A DNA stretch of 64,000 bases from UMGS692 sp963653425 (GCA_963653425.1 CAVJWC010000001.1:186001-250000); one strand, 5' to 3'. Numbered from the stretch's first letter, positions 1-9,302 are shown. A program made the numbers and translations. Notes: a model not told the origin generated them from the sequence alone.

Positions 1-1952
1 GCTTTGTCCGCAGGCACGAAACAACCTATGTGAGCCATAACCGTAATAAGCGCGATCTGCCTCATATAAGTGCTTTTACCCGCCATATTGGGACCTGTCA
101 GAATCATCGTTCTGCTTTCGCCGTTGTCGAGGTAGGTGTCGTTTGCGATAAAGTTCTCCGTTTTCATAAGCTCTTCGATAATGGGATGGCGACCGGCTTT
201 AATTTCCAGCCGTCCGTCCTCTTCGTTTATCACGGGCTTTACGTAACCGTTAGCTACCGAAACTCTCGCAAGACTTAAAACGCAATCCGCACTTGCCACG
301 GCGACTGCGATCTTCTGAAGTTTGGGAATATACGCCGCCGCAGTCGAACATATCTCGGCGTATATCTTTCTTTCGAGCGCCCCGCAACGTTCGCTTGCGG
401 TCAAAAGCTTTTCTTCGAGAACTTTAAGTTCTTCGGTAATGAATCTCTCTCCGTTCGTAAGCGTCTGCTTTCTTATATAATCTGCGGGAACGCTGTTTCT
501 GAAGGAGTTGCTGACTTCTATATAGTAACCGAAAACTTTGTTATAGCCTACTTTAAGCGTCTTTATGCCCGTTCTCTGTTTCTCGCGCGATTCGAGTTCG
601 CAGAGCATGCCTTTTCCGTCGGAAGAAAGCTTTCTGAGTTCGTCGAGTTCACGGTTGAATCCGCGTTTTATATATCCGCCGTCTTTGAGCATTGCGGGCG
701 GTTCGTCGGAAATCGCACTGCGCAAAAGGTCGAGAAGTTCTTCGTAGCCCGTAAATTCACCGCGTACGCGCGAGCAGAACTCCGACTTCGTATAAGACAA
801 GGTAACGCTTATCTCGGGAAGAAGCGCAAGCGAAGCTTCCAGAGCTTTGAAATCGCGGGGCATAACCGTTCCGTAAGCCATTTTTCCGCATATACGCTCT
901 ATATCGCGCATTCCGCGAAGCTTATCGAAAAGACCTTCCCTTAAAAGAAAGTCGTCTACGAAGCATTCTACCGCGTCCAGCCTGCGACCTATCGCCACGG
1001 GATGGATAAGCGGACGGGTTATCCATCGTTTAAGCATTCGAGCGCCCATACTCGTAGCCGTTTTGTCGAGAAGCCATAAAAGACTTCCCTTTCTTTTCTG
1101 ATCTCTGCTCGTCTGAGTAAGTTCGAGATTTCTTCTCGTGTTATAGTCGAGAGACATATAGAGATTACCCGTAACGAGCTTTATTCCCGATATATTGGAA
1201 AGCCGTCTTTTCTGCGTTTCGTTAAGATAAGCGAGAACGGCTCCCACCGCTCCTATGCAAAGAGGCGATTCTTTTATCTCGAAAACGTTTATCGAATGAA
1301 CACCGAAAAATTCCGTTATGGTTTTTTCCGCGTTTTCGCATTCGAAAGCGCTGTCTTCGTAAGGACGGAACTGCGGAACGTATTCCGATTTTACGCAGGA
1401 AAGTTTGTCGTTTAAAAACAAAGCTTTGGAGTTGCAGATGATCTCCGACGGTTTAAGAGAAACCAACGTTTCCGAAAGCTCGGATTCGGTCTTTTCGCCA
1501 AGTTCGCAGACGGAAAGATCGCCCGTCGTTATATCCGCCCAGCAAAGCGCGGCTTTTCCGTTCAGGAAGTAAACCGACGCAAGATAGTTGTTGCTCTTTT
1601 CGTCGAGCATCGAATCTTCCATAACCGTACCGGGGGTTATTACGCGCGTTACTTCCCTTTCGGCTACGCCCTTTGCGTTAAGATTAAGCTGTTCGCAGAC
1701 GGCTACTTTACAGCCTGCCGCTATAAGACGGGAAATGTAGTTGTCCACCGCGTGATACGGCACTCCGCACATAGGCGCGCGCTGTTTTTCTCCGCAATCC
1801 CTGCCCGTCAGAACGAGATCGAGAATCGAGCTTGCTTTTACGGCGTCCTCAAAAAACATTTCATAGAAATCGCCCAGTCTGAACATAAGAATACAGTCTT
1901 CGTACTGCTTCTTTATGCTCATATATTGCTGCATCATCGGTGATAAAGCCAT
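1..1952 (-). CDS. mutS: DNA mismatch repair protein MutS (3' part cut off by window edge)
   Basis: MutS is the ATPase that recognises mismatched bases and starts mismatch repair. The frame stays open from the ATG at 1952 to base 1, giving about 650 residues of a protein that is normally near 870. The N-terminus MALSPMMQQYMSIKKQ followed by RLGDFYEMFFEDA is the mismatch-binding domain I signature, and GVPYHAVDNY follows. The Walker A motif TGPNMAGKST begins at about residue 619, as expected for the family, and the window ends shortly after it, so Walker B and the dimer helices are missing. The start is preceded by GAGGAG formed by the last codons of miaB, with two bases between the genes, so the two are probably translated in a coupled way. 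A partner such as mutL probably lies beyond the left edge (inference). Confidence 0.96.
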   Translation of the reverse strand, partial: MALSPMMQQYMSIKKQYEDCILMFRLGDFYEMFFEDAVKASSILDLVLTGRDCGEKQRAPMCGVPYHAVDNYISRLIAAGCKVAVCEQLNLNAKGVAEREVTRVITPGTVMEDSMLDEKSNNYLASVYFLNGKAALCWADITTGDLSVCELGEKTESELSETLVSLKPSEIICNSKALFLNDKLSCVKSEYVPQFRPYEDSAFECENAEKTITEFFGVHSINVFEIKESPLCIGAVGAVLAYLNETQKRRLSNISGIKLVTGNLYMSLDYNTRRNLELTQTSRDQKRKGSLLWLLDKTATSMGARMLKRWITRPLIHPVAIGRRLDAVECFVDDFLLREGLFDKLRGMRDIERICGKMAYGTVMPRDFKALEASLALLPEISVTLSYTKSEFCSRVRGEFTGYEELLDLLRSAISDEPPAMLKDGGYIKRGFNRELDELRKLSSDGKGMLCELESREKQRTGIKTLKVGYNKVFGYYIEVSNSFRNSVPADYIRKQTLTNGERFITEELKVLEEKLLTASERCGALERKIYAEICSTAAAYIPKLQKIAVAVASADCVLSLARVSVANGYVKPVINEEDGRLEIKAGRHPIIEELMKTENFIANDTYLDNGESRTMILTGPNMAGKSTYMRQIALITVMAHIGCFVPADK

Positions 1953-1955
1953 TTT

Positions 1956-3275
1956 TTACTCCTCAACCAAAGTTCCCCAAAGCGTTGCCGAATTGTGTTT
2001 GTCTATTCTGACCTTCACGAAACGACCGATTAAGTCTTCGTCCGAAACCACGTTTACCAGTCTGCCGTTTTCCGTTCTTCCGCAATAGGTTTTGCGTTTG
2101 TATTTGTCGTTTATGCCTTCGACGAGAATTTCGTATACCCTGCCTTTCATTTCGGAAGAAATCTCGTTCGTGATTTCGTTCTGAAGGGCTTGAAGACGGG
2201 TTATTCTGTCGCGTTTTACCGTTCTGTCCACCTGATTTTCCATAGAATAACCGGGCGTTCCTTTTCTTCTCGAATATACGAAGCTGTACAGTCCCGTATA
2301 TCTTACTTTTCTGAGAAGATCGAGCGTTTCCTGAAAATCTTCTTCCGTTTCTCCCGCAAAGCCCACCATAACGTCTCCGCTTATACCGCAGTCGCTTCCC
2401 AAGGTGTTGCGAATATCGTCGATAAGTTCGAAGTAACGCTCTTTCGTGTAACGTCTGTTCATCGCGGTGAGAATCTTATTGCTTCCCGACTGCACGGGAA
2501 CGTGTATGTAATTACAGAGCGTATCGTGTTTTGCCATAACTTCCAGAACGTCGTGAGAAAGGTCCTTGGGGTGAGAAGTCAGGAAACGTATTCTGTGCTT
2601 GCCGGGAATAGAACCGATTTCGTCGAGCAATTCGGCAAACGTTACTTTGGGTTCGAGATTCTTTCCGTAAGAATTGACGTTCTGACCGAGCAGGGTTATT
2701 TCTTTATACCCTTCGGCAAGAAGCTGTTTGACTTCCGATACGATAACGTCTTTTTCGCGACTTCTTTCTCTTCCTCTTACGTAAGGAACGATACAGTAAG
2801 TGCAGAAATTGTTGCAACCGTAAATAATGTTAACCCAGGCGTTCACTCCGCTCGTTCTGTATATGGGAACGTCTTCGGGAACGGTGTTTCCGATTTCCGT
2901 ATCTATAAAAGACTTTTTCAGACGAACGTTGTCTATCTTTTCTCCGAGAAGATGAAGGTTGCCCGTTCCGAGAATTATATTTACGAATGGAAATCTCGCC
3001 TTGATTTTCTTTGCCACTCCGTCCTGCTGACTCATACAACCGCATACGACGGTAATAAGGTCGGGATTGGCTTTTTTAAGTCTTTTAACTTCGCCTATAT
3101 GACCGAGAATCTTGGCTTCCGCGGTTTCTCTTATACAGCAGGTATTAAAAACTATAACGTCCGCCTGAGTGACGTTGGGCGCTAAGGTGTAGCCTTTGCT
3201 TTCGAGTATGCCGGCAATTTTTTCCGACTCGTGAACGTTCATCTGACAGCCGTAAGTGTGAATAAAGTATTTCAT
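1956..3275 (-). CDS. miaB: tRNA-2-methylthio-N6-dimethylallyladenosine synthase MiaB
   Basis: Radical-SAM methylthiotransferase that adds a methylthio group to i6A37 of tRNAs reading UNN codons. The 439-residue protein has the N-terminal UPF0004 domain with its three cluster cysteines (TYGCQMNVHESE, FNTCC, VVCGCM), then the radical-SAM motif CNNFCTYC with the following IVPYVRGRERSR, and a C-terminal TRAM-like tRNA-binding region. I chose the ATG at 3275 because AGGAG (3284-3288) lies 8 bases upstream; a TTG six bases earlier is too close to that site. It has its own promoter and runs directly into mutS. Two paralogues, mtaB and rimO, occur elsewhere in the window, and the i6A-type sequence features separate this one from them. 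Confidence 0.96.
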   Translation of the reverse strand: MKYFIHTYGCQMNVHESEKIAGILESKGYTLAPNVTQADVIVFNTCCIRETAEAKILGHIGEVKRLKKANPDLITVVCGCMSQQDGVAKKIKARFPFVNIILGTGNLHLLGEKIDNVRLKKSFIDTEIGNTVPEDVPIYRTSGVNAWVNIIYGCNNFCTYCIVPYVRGRERSREKDVIVSEVKQLLAEGYKEITLLGQNVNSYGKNLEPKVTFAELLDEIGSIPGKHRIRFLTSHPKDLSHDVLEVMAKHDTLCNYIHVPVQSGSNKILTAMNRRYTKERYFELIDDIRNTLGSDCGISGDVMVGFAGETEEDFQETLDLLRKVRYTGLYSFVYSRRKGTPGYSMENQVDRTVKRDRITRLQALQNEITNEISSEMKGRVYEILVEGINDKYKRKTYCGRTENGRLVNVVSDEDLIGRFVKVRIDKHNSATLWGTLVEE

Positions 3276-3296
3276 AATCAAATCTCCTGATCTTCC

Positions 3297-3325
3297 ATTA
3301 TAACAGATTTTGTCCGTAAAAGCAA
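3297..3325 (-). promoter_or_regulatory. Promoter of miaB-mutS
   Basis: On the minus strand TTGCTT (3320-3325) is followed after 17 bases by a perfect TATAAT (3297-3302). The start codon of miaB lies about 20 bases further on, so the leader is very short. Confidence 0.7.
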
Positions 3326-3370
3326 GGATTTACCGATAAAAGCCCCGTTTTAGCTCCGTTTCCACTAAAA

Positions 3371-3392
3371 AAGGCGGATTTCAGTCCGCCTT
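3371..3392 (-). terminator. Terminator after ligA
   Basis: Stem AAGGCGGA / TCCGCCTT with a 6-base loop. On the minus strand it is followed by a short run of T, so it would stop transcription coming from yerC-pcrA-ligA. Confidence 0.8.
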
Positions 3393-3467
3393 ATTAACCG
3401 TTTATTCAAGCGTCGGCATTACCGTTCTTAACGGAATCTTCGTAAGCCGAGAGAGCAAGAGCAATCG

Positions 3468-5432
3468 TTATCTCGTTTTTTCCGTAAACTCTTCTTCGTT
3501 CCATACGGTAAGTCCGAGTTTTTTTGCCTTATCGAGTTTACTGCCCGCGTCGCTGCCAACGATTACGACGTCGACGTTTTTGCTGACCGACGACGACACC
3601 TCTCCTCCTTCGGATTCGATGATTTTCGAAGCCTGACTTCGGGTGAAGTTTTCAAGGCTTCCCGTAAGCACGAATTTCATTCCCGAAAATCTGCCGTCCT
3701 TCATTTTACTCTCCGCAACGGGATCTATGCCCTTTTCTTTAAGCTTTTTAAGAAGAAACAGGTTTTCTTCGTCCCTGAAAAAGTCCGTTACAGACGTTGC
3801 GACTATATCGCCCACGTCGTCCGTTTCCATAAGTTCTTCCTTGGTAGCGCAGGACAAAGCTTCCACGGAACCGTACTTCACTGCAAGGTCTTTAGCCGTT
3901 TTAAGTCCCACGTTGTCTATTCCGAGAGAGAAAATGAAATTAGCGAGAGGAATGTTCTTTACTTTTTCAAGTGCGGAAAAGAAGTTGTCGACCTTTTTGT
4001 CCTTAAATCCGTCGAGTTCGAAGAGGTTTTCTTTGGTTAAATCCCACAAATCCGACGCGCGGTGAACTCCAAGCTTATCTACCATCTGCGCGACGGTCTT
4101 TTCGGATATGCCGTCCACTCCGCAGGCGTCTCTTCCGCAGAAATGTACTATTCTGCCGATAATCTGCGCTCGGCAACCCGTTTCGTTGGGACAGAACAAA
4201 TGCGCCCCTTTCATAACGGTAGGCGTTCCGCACGAAGGGCATTTATCGGGAATGACTATCTCCCCTCCCGCTTGGGAATCGTCCGCAGAACCAAGTATTT
4301 CGGGAATAACGTCGTTGCTTCTTCTTACGTAAACGTCCGAACCCGTTCTGATGCCCTTTCTTTCTATATCGCCGATATTGTTGAGCGTAGCGCGTTTTAT
4401 GGTGGCTCCGCAAAGTTCTACGGGCTTTAAGTGAGCGAGCGGCGTGATTTTACCCGTTCTGCCTACGTTCCATTCAACCGAAAGCAACGTCGTCGTGACT
4501 TCCTCGGCTTCGAATTTGAAAGCTACCGCCCACTTTGGGAACTTCTCGGTATATCCGAGTTCTTCCCTACGCGCAAAATCGTTGACTTTTATTACTATTC
4601 CGTCGATAAGAAAATCGAGAGACGGACGTTTTTCGGCTTCTTCTTCGATGATTTTACGGATTTCTCCGTAAGTTTTCGCCGTTTTATTCAGAGCGTTGAC
4701 AGCAAAACCCTGAGATACGAAGAAGTTCAGCAAATCCGTCTGAGAGGAAACGCCTTCGGGTCCTCCGTATCCCAAAGAATACAAAACCATACTGAGATTG
4801 CGCTTGGCGGTAACCGACGGATCGAGATTTCTTATAGCTCCGGCAGCTCCGTTACGGGCGTTTTTAAGGGCTTCTTCGGGGTATTTCGCGTTAAAACTTT
4901 CAAGTGCCGAAAGCTTCATATAACTTTCGCCCTGAATTTCCATAACGCCTTTATAGGGAATCGTAAGAGGCAGATTTCTGATTGTTTTAATCTGCGACGT
5001 AACTACTTCGCCTTCTATACCGTTGCCTCGGGTTACGGCGCGAATCAGAACTCCGTCCTCGTAGGTAAGGCTTATATTAAGCCCGTCGTACTTATATTCT
5101 ACGGTAAATTCCGTTTCGCCCAAAACGTCGTTAACCTTTTTAACCCACTGTTCGAGTTCGCCGAAAGACTGAACTTTATCGAGACTGTAAAGCCTCCTTA
5201 TGTGGCGATATTTTTCAAAGCTTTTAAGAGGCCGACCGCCCACTCTGTGCGTAGGCGAATCGGGATATACGAAACCGAGATTTCTTTCCATATCCGAAAG
5301 CCTGTCGTAAAGCGCGTCGTAAACGGCGTCGCTTACGGACGGGGCGTCGTTTTCGTAATACTCTTTCGCCCATTGGTTAAGAGTATCCACGGTTTCTCTC
5401 ATTTTTTGAAGAGCGTCTTTATCGTTGGTCAT
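3468..5432 (-). CDS. ligA: NAD-dependent DNA ligase LigA
   Basis: Joins nicked DNA in replication and repair using NAD. The 654-residue length is normal. In order: an N-terminal Ia domain with YDALYDRL, the adenylation domain with the nucleotidyl lysine in YKYDGLN (about residue 114), an OB fold, a four-cysteine zinc finger starting CPSCG and ending near NETGCRAQ, helix-hairpin-helix repeats, and a C-terminal BRCT domain (GMKFVLTGSLENFTRSQA, about residue 580 onward). It starts at an ATG with a weak GGTG site, 11 bases after pcrA, and is the last gene of yerC-pcrA-ligA. A second reading frame without stops continues past its stop codon, described in the findings. Confidence 0.97.
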   Translation of the reverse strand: MTNDKDALQKMRETVDTLNQWAKEYYENDAPSVSDAVYDALYDRLSDMERNLGFVYPDSPTHRVGGRPLKSFEKYRHIRRLYSLDKVQSFGELEQWVKKVNDVLGETEFTVEYKYDGLNISLTYEDGVLIRAVTRGNGIEGEVVTSQIKTIRNLPLTIPYKGVMEIQGESYMKLSALESFNAKYPEEALKNARNGAAGAIRNLDPSVTAKRNLSMVLYSLGYGGPEGVSSQTDLLNFFVSQGFAVNALNKTAKTYGEIRKIIEEEAEKRPSLDFLIDGIVIKVNDFARREELGYTEKFPKWAVAFKFEAEEVTTTLLSVEWNVGRTGKITPLAHLKPVELCGATIKRATLNNIGDIERKGIRTGSDVYVRRSNDVIPEILGSADDSQAGGEIVIPDKCPSCGTPTVMKGAHLFCPNETGCRAQIIGRIVHFCGRDACGVDGISEKTVAQMVDKLGVHRASDLWDLTKENLFELDGFKDKKVDNFFSALEKVKNIPLANFIFSLGIDNVGLKTAKDLAVKYGSVEALSCATKEELMETDDVGDIVATSVTDFFRDEENLFLLKKLKEKGIDPVAESKMKDGRFSGMKFVLTGSLENFTRSQASKIIESEGGEVSSSVSKNVDVVIVGSDAGSKLDKAKKLGLTVWNEEEFTEKTR

Positions 5433-5443
5433 TTTTCACCACT

Positions 5444-7660
5444 TCAGTCTTTTTTAATTTCTATCGGCGCAAACTTAACGGCAAGAGTCTTGACTCCTAT
5501 TCCCTTAAAAACTACGTCTATATTATCGCCTTTCTGCTGTAAAACCGTTCCTTCGCCGAAAACCTTATGTATGATTTTCGTTCCCGCGGGATAGGTCTTT
5601 GCCGCCTTTTTCTCGGACAAACGCTGATCGTAGGTCGAAGGTTTGGTTGACGGCGAATAGTCGAATTCTTCGTCGGAATTTCCGTAAGAATACGACCTGT
5701 CTTTATGTTCTCGTCTCGGTTCGCTTTTACCCGAAAGCGTTTTTTCGTAACCGAGCGACATCGCAACTTCCCTGAAAAATACGGATTCGGCTTGTTCTTT
5801 CCTTTGTCCGTAGATAAATCTGCTCGAAGCGCGCGTAAGATAAAGCCGTTCCATGGCTCTCGTTACGGCAACGTACATAAGCCTTCTTTCTTCGCTCATC
5901 TGACGCGGATCGTAATAAGCCGACATCCCGGGGAAGATGCCCTGTTCGAGTCCTGCGACGAATACGACTTTGAATTCCAGTCCCTTTGCCGAATGCACCG
6001 TTGCAATGGTAACCGAGTCGTCCGAGGATTCGTTCCTGTCGTAATCTGCCTGAAGAGATACCGATTGCAGAAAATCGCTCAGAGTCGCGCCGTTGTTGCT
6101 CTTCGTGAAGTCCGCAACCGCCTGACGGAACTCGTCCACTACTATCGACTTTTCGTAATCGCCTTTATCTGCCGACGAATAGGCGTTTCTTATTTCGAGA
6201 ACGTCGAAAAGCGTGTCGGTAAAGTCCGGAAGAGGCGTTGTATTCGCCGTTTCCGTCATATCGAGAATAAGCTTTGCGAAATCCTTTAATTTCACGCGCA
6301 AAGAGGTGGTTAATCCCGTGATTTCTTCGGTGTTGACGGCAGCTTCCAAGGCGTGATATTTGTTTTCCTGAGCGAAAACCCTGAGTTTATTGAGAGAAGT
6401 TTCGCCTATTCCTCTTCTCGGGAAGTTGACTACGCGGTAAAAGGCTTCGTCGTCGGAAGGATTGTCTATAAGTCTGAAATAAGCCAGAATATCTTTGACT
6501 TCCTTTCTGTCGAAGAACTTAAAACCGCCGTAAACTCTCGACGGTACGCCGAATTTCAGAAGTTCCTGTTCGAAAGACCTGCTCAAAGCGTTTATTCTCA
6601 TAAGAATAGCGCAGTCTTTATAAGCAACGCCGTTGTATTTATGAAGCGACATAATCTGATTAACGACGTACATTGCTTCTTCCGCTTCGGTAGGCGCGCT
6701 GTAGGTTTCTATCCTTACGCCGTCGCTGTTTTCCGTCCAGAGCTTTTTATCGAATCTTTCGGGATTTTTTGCGATAATCTCGTTGGCTACGCCGAGAATC
6801 TTTTTGGTCGAACGATAATTCTGTTCGAGTTTGAAAATCCGAACGTCGGGGAAGTCTTTTTTGAAATCGAGAAGGTTTCTGACTTCCGCTCCGCGCCAGC
6901 CGTATATGGACTGGTCGTCGTCGCCCACGATAAAAATATTACCGTATGTTTCAGCCAGCATTTTTATTATATAATACTGAACGCGGTTGGTATCCTGAAA
7001 CTCGTCTACGCTGATATAACGAAAACGTCTGCCGTATTTTTCCCGCATATCGGGATTGTCTTTGAGAAGAAAATAAGTGTTGGTAACCAGATCGTCGAAA
7101 TCCATGGCGTTGTTGGATTTTAAGGACGCTCCGTATTCTTTCATTACCGTAAGAATAACCTTTCCGTGAATATCCGATTCGAGGTACTTGTTAAAATAAG
7201 CCGAAGGAGTCAGAGCCTGATCTTTCGCTTTTGAAATATGATAAGAAAAAGGGAGCTCGGCGTCTTTCTCGCCCAGCCCTAAACGCTTTATTACGTTTTT
7301 AAGAACTTTGTCCGATTCGCTTTCGGTGTAAATGGAAAAATTGGAAGTAAATCCGATCGACGCCGCTTCGTAACGAAGTATACGCGTACACATACTGTGT
7401 ATGGTCGTAACCAGCATTCTGCCGATATTTCCGAGCATACCGATAAGGCGGTTTTTCATCTCGTCTGCCGCCTTGTTCGTAAAAGTAACCGCTAAAATAT
7501 CGTCCGGATTTACTCCGCACTCTTTTACCATATACGCTATTCTGTGAGTCAGAACTCGGGTTTTACCGCTACCCGCCCCCGCAAGCACCATAACGGCACC
7601 CGTAGTGGCTTCGGCGGCTGCTTTTTGCGCCGGATTAAGCCCGTCCAGAAATAGCGACAC
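5444..7660 (-). CDS. pcrA: ATP-dependent DNA helicase PcrA/UvrD
   Basis: Superfamily 1A 3'-5' helicase for repair and for removing RecA or stalled polymerase from DNA. The 738 residues show the Q-like motif NPAQKAA, Walker A GAGSGKT (lysine 33), motif II DEFQDTN, motif III VGDDDQSIYGWRGA, motif V TVHSAKGLEF and motif VI EERRLMYVAVTRA. The C-terminal 60 residues (AGTKIIHKVFGEGTV...) resemble the Tudor-like RNA-polymerase-binding tail of PcrA. The start is GTG at 7660, right behind the yerC stop; GAGG in the yerC end is 16 bases away, so translation probably depends on coupling. The order yerC-pcrA-ligA is common in Firmicutes. Confidence 0.96.
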   Translation of the reverse strand: MSLFLDGLNPAQKAAAEATTGAVMVLAGAGSGKTRVLTHRIAYMVKECGVNPDDILAVTFTNKAADEMKNRLIGMLGNIGRMLVTTIHSMCTRILRYEAASIGFTSNFSIYTESESDKVLKNVIKRLGLGEKDAELPFSYHISKAKDQALTPSAYFNKYLESDIHGKVILTVMKEYGASLKSNNAMDFDDLVTNTYFLLKDNPDMREKYGRRFRYISVDEFQDTNRVQYYIIKMLAETYGNIFIVGDDDQSIYGWRGAEVRNLLDFKKDFPDVRIFKLEQNYRSTKKILGVANEIIAKNPERFDKKLWTENSDGVRIETYSAPTEAEEAMYVVNQIMSLHKYNGVAYKDCAILMRINALSRSFEQELLKFGVPSRVYGGFKFFDRKEVKDILAYFRLIDNPSDDEAFYRVVNFPRRGIGETSLNKLRVFAQENKYHALEAAVNTEEITGLTTSLRVKLKDFAKLILDMTETANTTPLPDFTDTLFDVLEIRNAYSSADKGDYEKSIVVDEFRQAVADFTKSNNGATLSDFLQSVSLQADYDRNESSDDSVTIATVHSAKGLEFKVVFVAGLEQGIFPGMSAYYDPRQMSEERRLMYVAVTRAMERLYLTRASSRFIYGQRKEQAESVFFREVAMSLGYEKTLSGKSEPRREHKDRSYSYGNSDEEFDYSPSTKPSTYDQRLSEKKAAKTYPAGTKIIHKVFGEGTVLQQKGDNIDVVFKGIGVKTLAVKFAPIEIKKD

Positions 7661-7662
7661 CG

Positions 7663-7974
7663 TTACTGTTTAACCTCTTTATCCTGTTCCTGAAGTCTTT
7701 TAATAACCGCTACGTATCCGCCGTTACCGTATTCAAGGCTTCTGTTGATTCTGCTGATGGTTGCGGTAGACGCCTTGGTGATATAAGAAATGGCGTTGTA
7801 GGTAACCTTATCGTAAAGAAGTTCGGAAACCTGGAATCTCTGAGCGAAACTCTTAAGTTCGGACATACTGCAAAGATCCTCAAAGAACATATAGCAATCT
7901 TCTACCGTTTCGAGCGTAAGAATTCCTCTGAATAACTTGTCCAACTCTTTAGATTTTATTTTGTCGTTAGCCAT
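7663..7974 (-). CDS. yerC: YerC/YecD family TrpR-like DNA-binding protein
   Basis: A 103-residue member of the YerC/YecD family, which is related to the Trp repressor. The helix-turn-helix lies in TYNAISYITKASTATISRINRSLEYGN, split here around residues 55-85. Known relatives sit directly upstream of pcrA, as here. ATG at 7974 has GGAGG seven bases upstream. It is the first gene of the operon and could regulate it, but no ligand or target has been shown by this sequence; the tryptophan-binding role is not implied. Confidence 0.9.
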   Translation of the reverse strand: MANDKIKSKELDKLFRGILTLETVEDCYMFFEDLCSMSELKSFAQRFQVSELLYDKVTYNAISYITKASTATISRINRSLEYGNGGYVAVIKRLQEQDKEVKQ

Positions 7975-8060
7975 AACAGACCTCCATTGTAATTATCCCG
8001 TTTGCATGTGTTTTAGCTGTCAATGTTTAATCTATTAACACTGCAAACTGTAACAACTAC

Positions 8061-8066
8061 ATTATA
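8061..8066 (-). promoter_or_regulatory. Promoter -10 box of yerC-pcrA-ligA
   Basis: Perfect TATAAT on the minus strand about 85 bases before yerC. The -35 hexamer at the right distance (TAGCTT, 8084-8089) is poor, so this promoter may need an activator or be weak. Confidence 0.5.
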
Positions 8067-8153
8067 ACAGAATTCCCCTAAAAAAGCTACTTTTTTTCGA
8101 CAAATTATTAAAGTTTTTTTACTTTTTTAATTATCTATTGGTAAAGCGTGAAA

Positions 8154-8552
8154 TTATGATTGCGTGCAGTGTTCTTTTTCGTATTTTCTGACCATTTGCT
8201 GGTATTTTTCAGATATTTCGAGGGTTTTTATCGCTCTTTTATCGGAAGGAAGTTCGTCTACGCCTTCGTACTGACATAAAAGGCTTATAGGGTTGGTGAC
8301 GATTTCCGTGGATTCGAGAATGTCGCATACTTTCTTATAGAAGCGTTTATCGCTTTCGTATTTTTTGCGGTTATAAAGCATTACGGCAAGTTCCGCGCGT
8401 TCTTCGGCAACCAGCGTTTCAGCCGACGCTCCGCGTTCGCGAGCCTGTTCTTCCATTTGGTTCCATCGTTGCTGCTTCTTTTCCCAGAAGCCCGTTCTGA
8501 GTCTTTCTTTTGCTTCTTTTGCGTAAGTTTTGAAGGGGGATTTAGCTCTCAT
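8154..8552 (-). CDS. Conserved-looking hypothetical protein, 132 residues
   Basis: I do not recognise this family. The protein is highly charged and helical, with many Lys, Glu and Arg residues and no membrane segment or signal peptide. The N-terminus MRAKSPFKTYAKEAKERL is basic and the middle (AEERAELAVMLYNRKKYESD) looks like a long helix, so a soluble helical or nucleic-acid-associated protein is possible. ATG at 8552 has a good AAGGAG site six bases upstream and codon use matches neighbours, which supports a real gene. It follows rpsU but is separated from it by a terminator hairpin, and no clear promoter of its own is visible. Confidence 0.75.
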   Translation of the reverse strand: MRAKSPFKTYAKEAKERLRTGFWEKKQQRWNQMEEQARERGASAETLVAEERAELAVMLYNRKKYESDKRFYKKVCDILESTEIVTNPISLLCQYEGVDELPSDKRAIKTLEISEKYQQMVRKYEKEHCTQS

Positions 8553-8615
8553 GTTTTGCTCCTTTTTCTTCGTAAAAACCGCTATTCCGACAAAAATCGC
8601 GTTTTCCGTATACTA

Positions 8616-8652
8616 AAACTGCTTACCGAAAATCGATTTCGGTAAGCAGTTT
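8616..8652 (-). terminator. Terminator after rpsU
   Basis: Perfect 16-base inverted repeat (8616-8631 with 8637-8652, five-base loop) beginning AAACTGC. On the minus strand the stem ends in TTTT, giving a terminator for rpsU; the tail is short, so some read-through into the next gene is possible. Confidence 0.7.
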
Positions 8653-8663
8653 ACGTTTGATAT

Positions 8664-8840
8664 TTACTGTTTGCTACGTTTACGAGCCGCTTCGGCTTTC
8701 TTCTTACGACGTACGCTGGGTTTTTCGTAATGTTCCTTACGTCTGAGGTCGCCGATAATGCCATCTCTTGCACACTTTCTCTTAAATCTGCGCAATGCGG
8801 AATCCAAAGTTTCGTTTTCGCCTACTCTTATTACTGACAT
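8664..8840 (-). CDS. rpsU: 30S ribosomal protein S21
   Basis: Small basic ribosomal protein of 58 residues. The sequence MSVIRVGENETLDSALRRF and the following KRKCARDG are diagnostic of S21, and the C-terminus is a run of Lys and Arg. The ATG at 8840 is chosen because AGGAGG lies eight bases upstream; the frame is open for ten more codons but that extension (MNLTGKEANR) covers the ribosome binding site. It has its own strong promoter although it also lies at the end of prmA-rsmE-mtaB-hinT. Confidence 0.97.
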   Translation of the reverse strand: MSVIRVGENETLDSALRRFKRKCARDGIIGDLRRKEHYEKPSVRRKKKAEAARKRSKQ

Positions 8841-8899
8841 TCTATTCGCCTCCTTTCCTGTAAGGTTCATTTCAACTCACTATTCATAGTTGCCCTTAT

Positions 8900-8927
8900 A
8901 TTATAGCGTTTTTACGCCGTTTGTCAA
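8900..8927 (-). promoter_or_regulatory. Strong promoter of rpsU
   Basis: Perfect TTGACA (8922-8927) and perfect TATAAT (8900-8905) on the minus strand with a 16-base spacer. This is the closest to consensus in the window, fitting a ribosomal protein gene. Confidence 0.88.
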
Positions 8928-8966
8928 CTGTTTTCAGGCGTTTCCGTATATTTTTTCTTAAAATTC

Positions 8967-9302
8967 TTATTCAAAAGGAAGAGGCTCTCCCCCGAGAATA
9001 TGTATGTGCAGATGCGGAACGGTCTGTCCGGCGTATTCGCCCTGGTTTATAATCAGTCTGTAACCCTTTTCGAGATGAAGAACGGGACGCAGGTCTTTGA
9101 GCTTTCCGAGCATTCTCGCAAGAGTCTCGGCTCTCTTTTCGTCGAGTTCGTCCAAAAGCGGATAATGGTCTTTGGGTATCATAAGATAATGCAGTTTTGC
9201 TTTGGGAGAAATGTCTTTGATTATAATGCAGTCGTCGTCTTCGTAAAGGCGCGCGGAAGGAATTTCTCCTCTTAAAATTTTACAGAATACGCAGTCGTTC
9301 AT
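8967..9302 (-). CDS. hinT: HIT family purine phosphoramidase (HinT-like)
   Basis: Member of the HIT nucleotide hydrolase superfamily, which cleaves AMP-amine bonds. The 111-residue protein starts CVFCKILRGEIPS, with a CxxC typical of bacterial HinT, and ends with the histidine triad HLHIHILGG (His 97, 99, 101). ATG at 9302 has GGAGG seven bases upstream. It lies between mtaB and rpsU in an operon with a common Firmicutes order. The physiological substrate in bacteria is not settled. Confidence 0.93.
   Translation of the reverse strand: MNDCVFCKILRGEIPSARLYEDDDCIIIKDISPKAKLHYLMIPKDHYPLLDELDEKRAETLARMLGKLKDLRPVLHLEKGYRLIINQGEYAGQTVPHLHIHILGGEPLPFE

Noticed and set aside
4431..5594. 387-codon open frame opposite ligA
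   Set aside because: Antisense shadow of ligA with Arg/Phe/Tyr-rich, non-protein-like composition.
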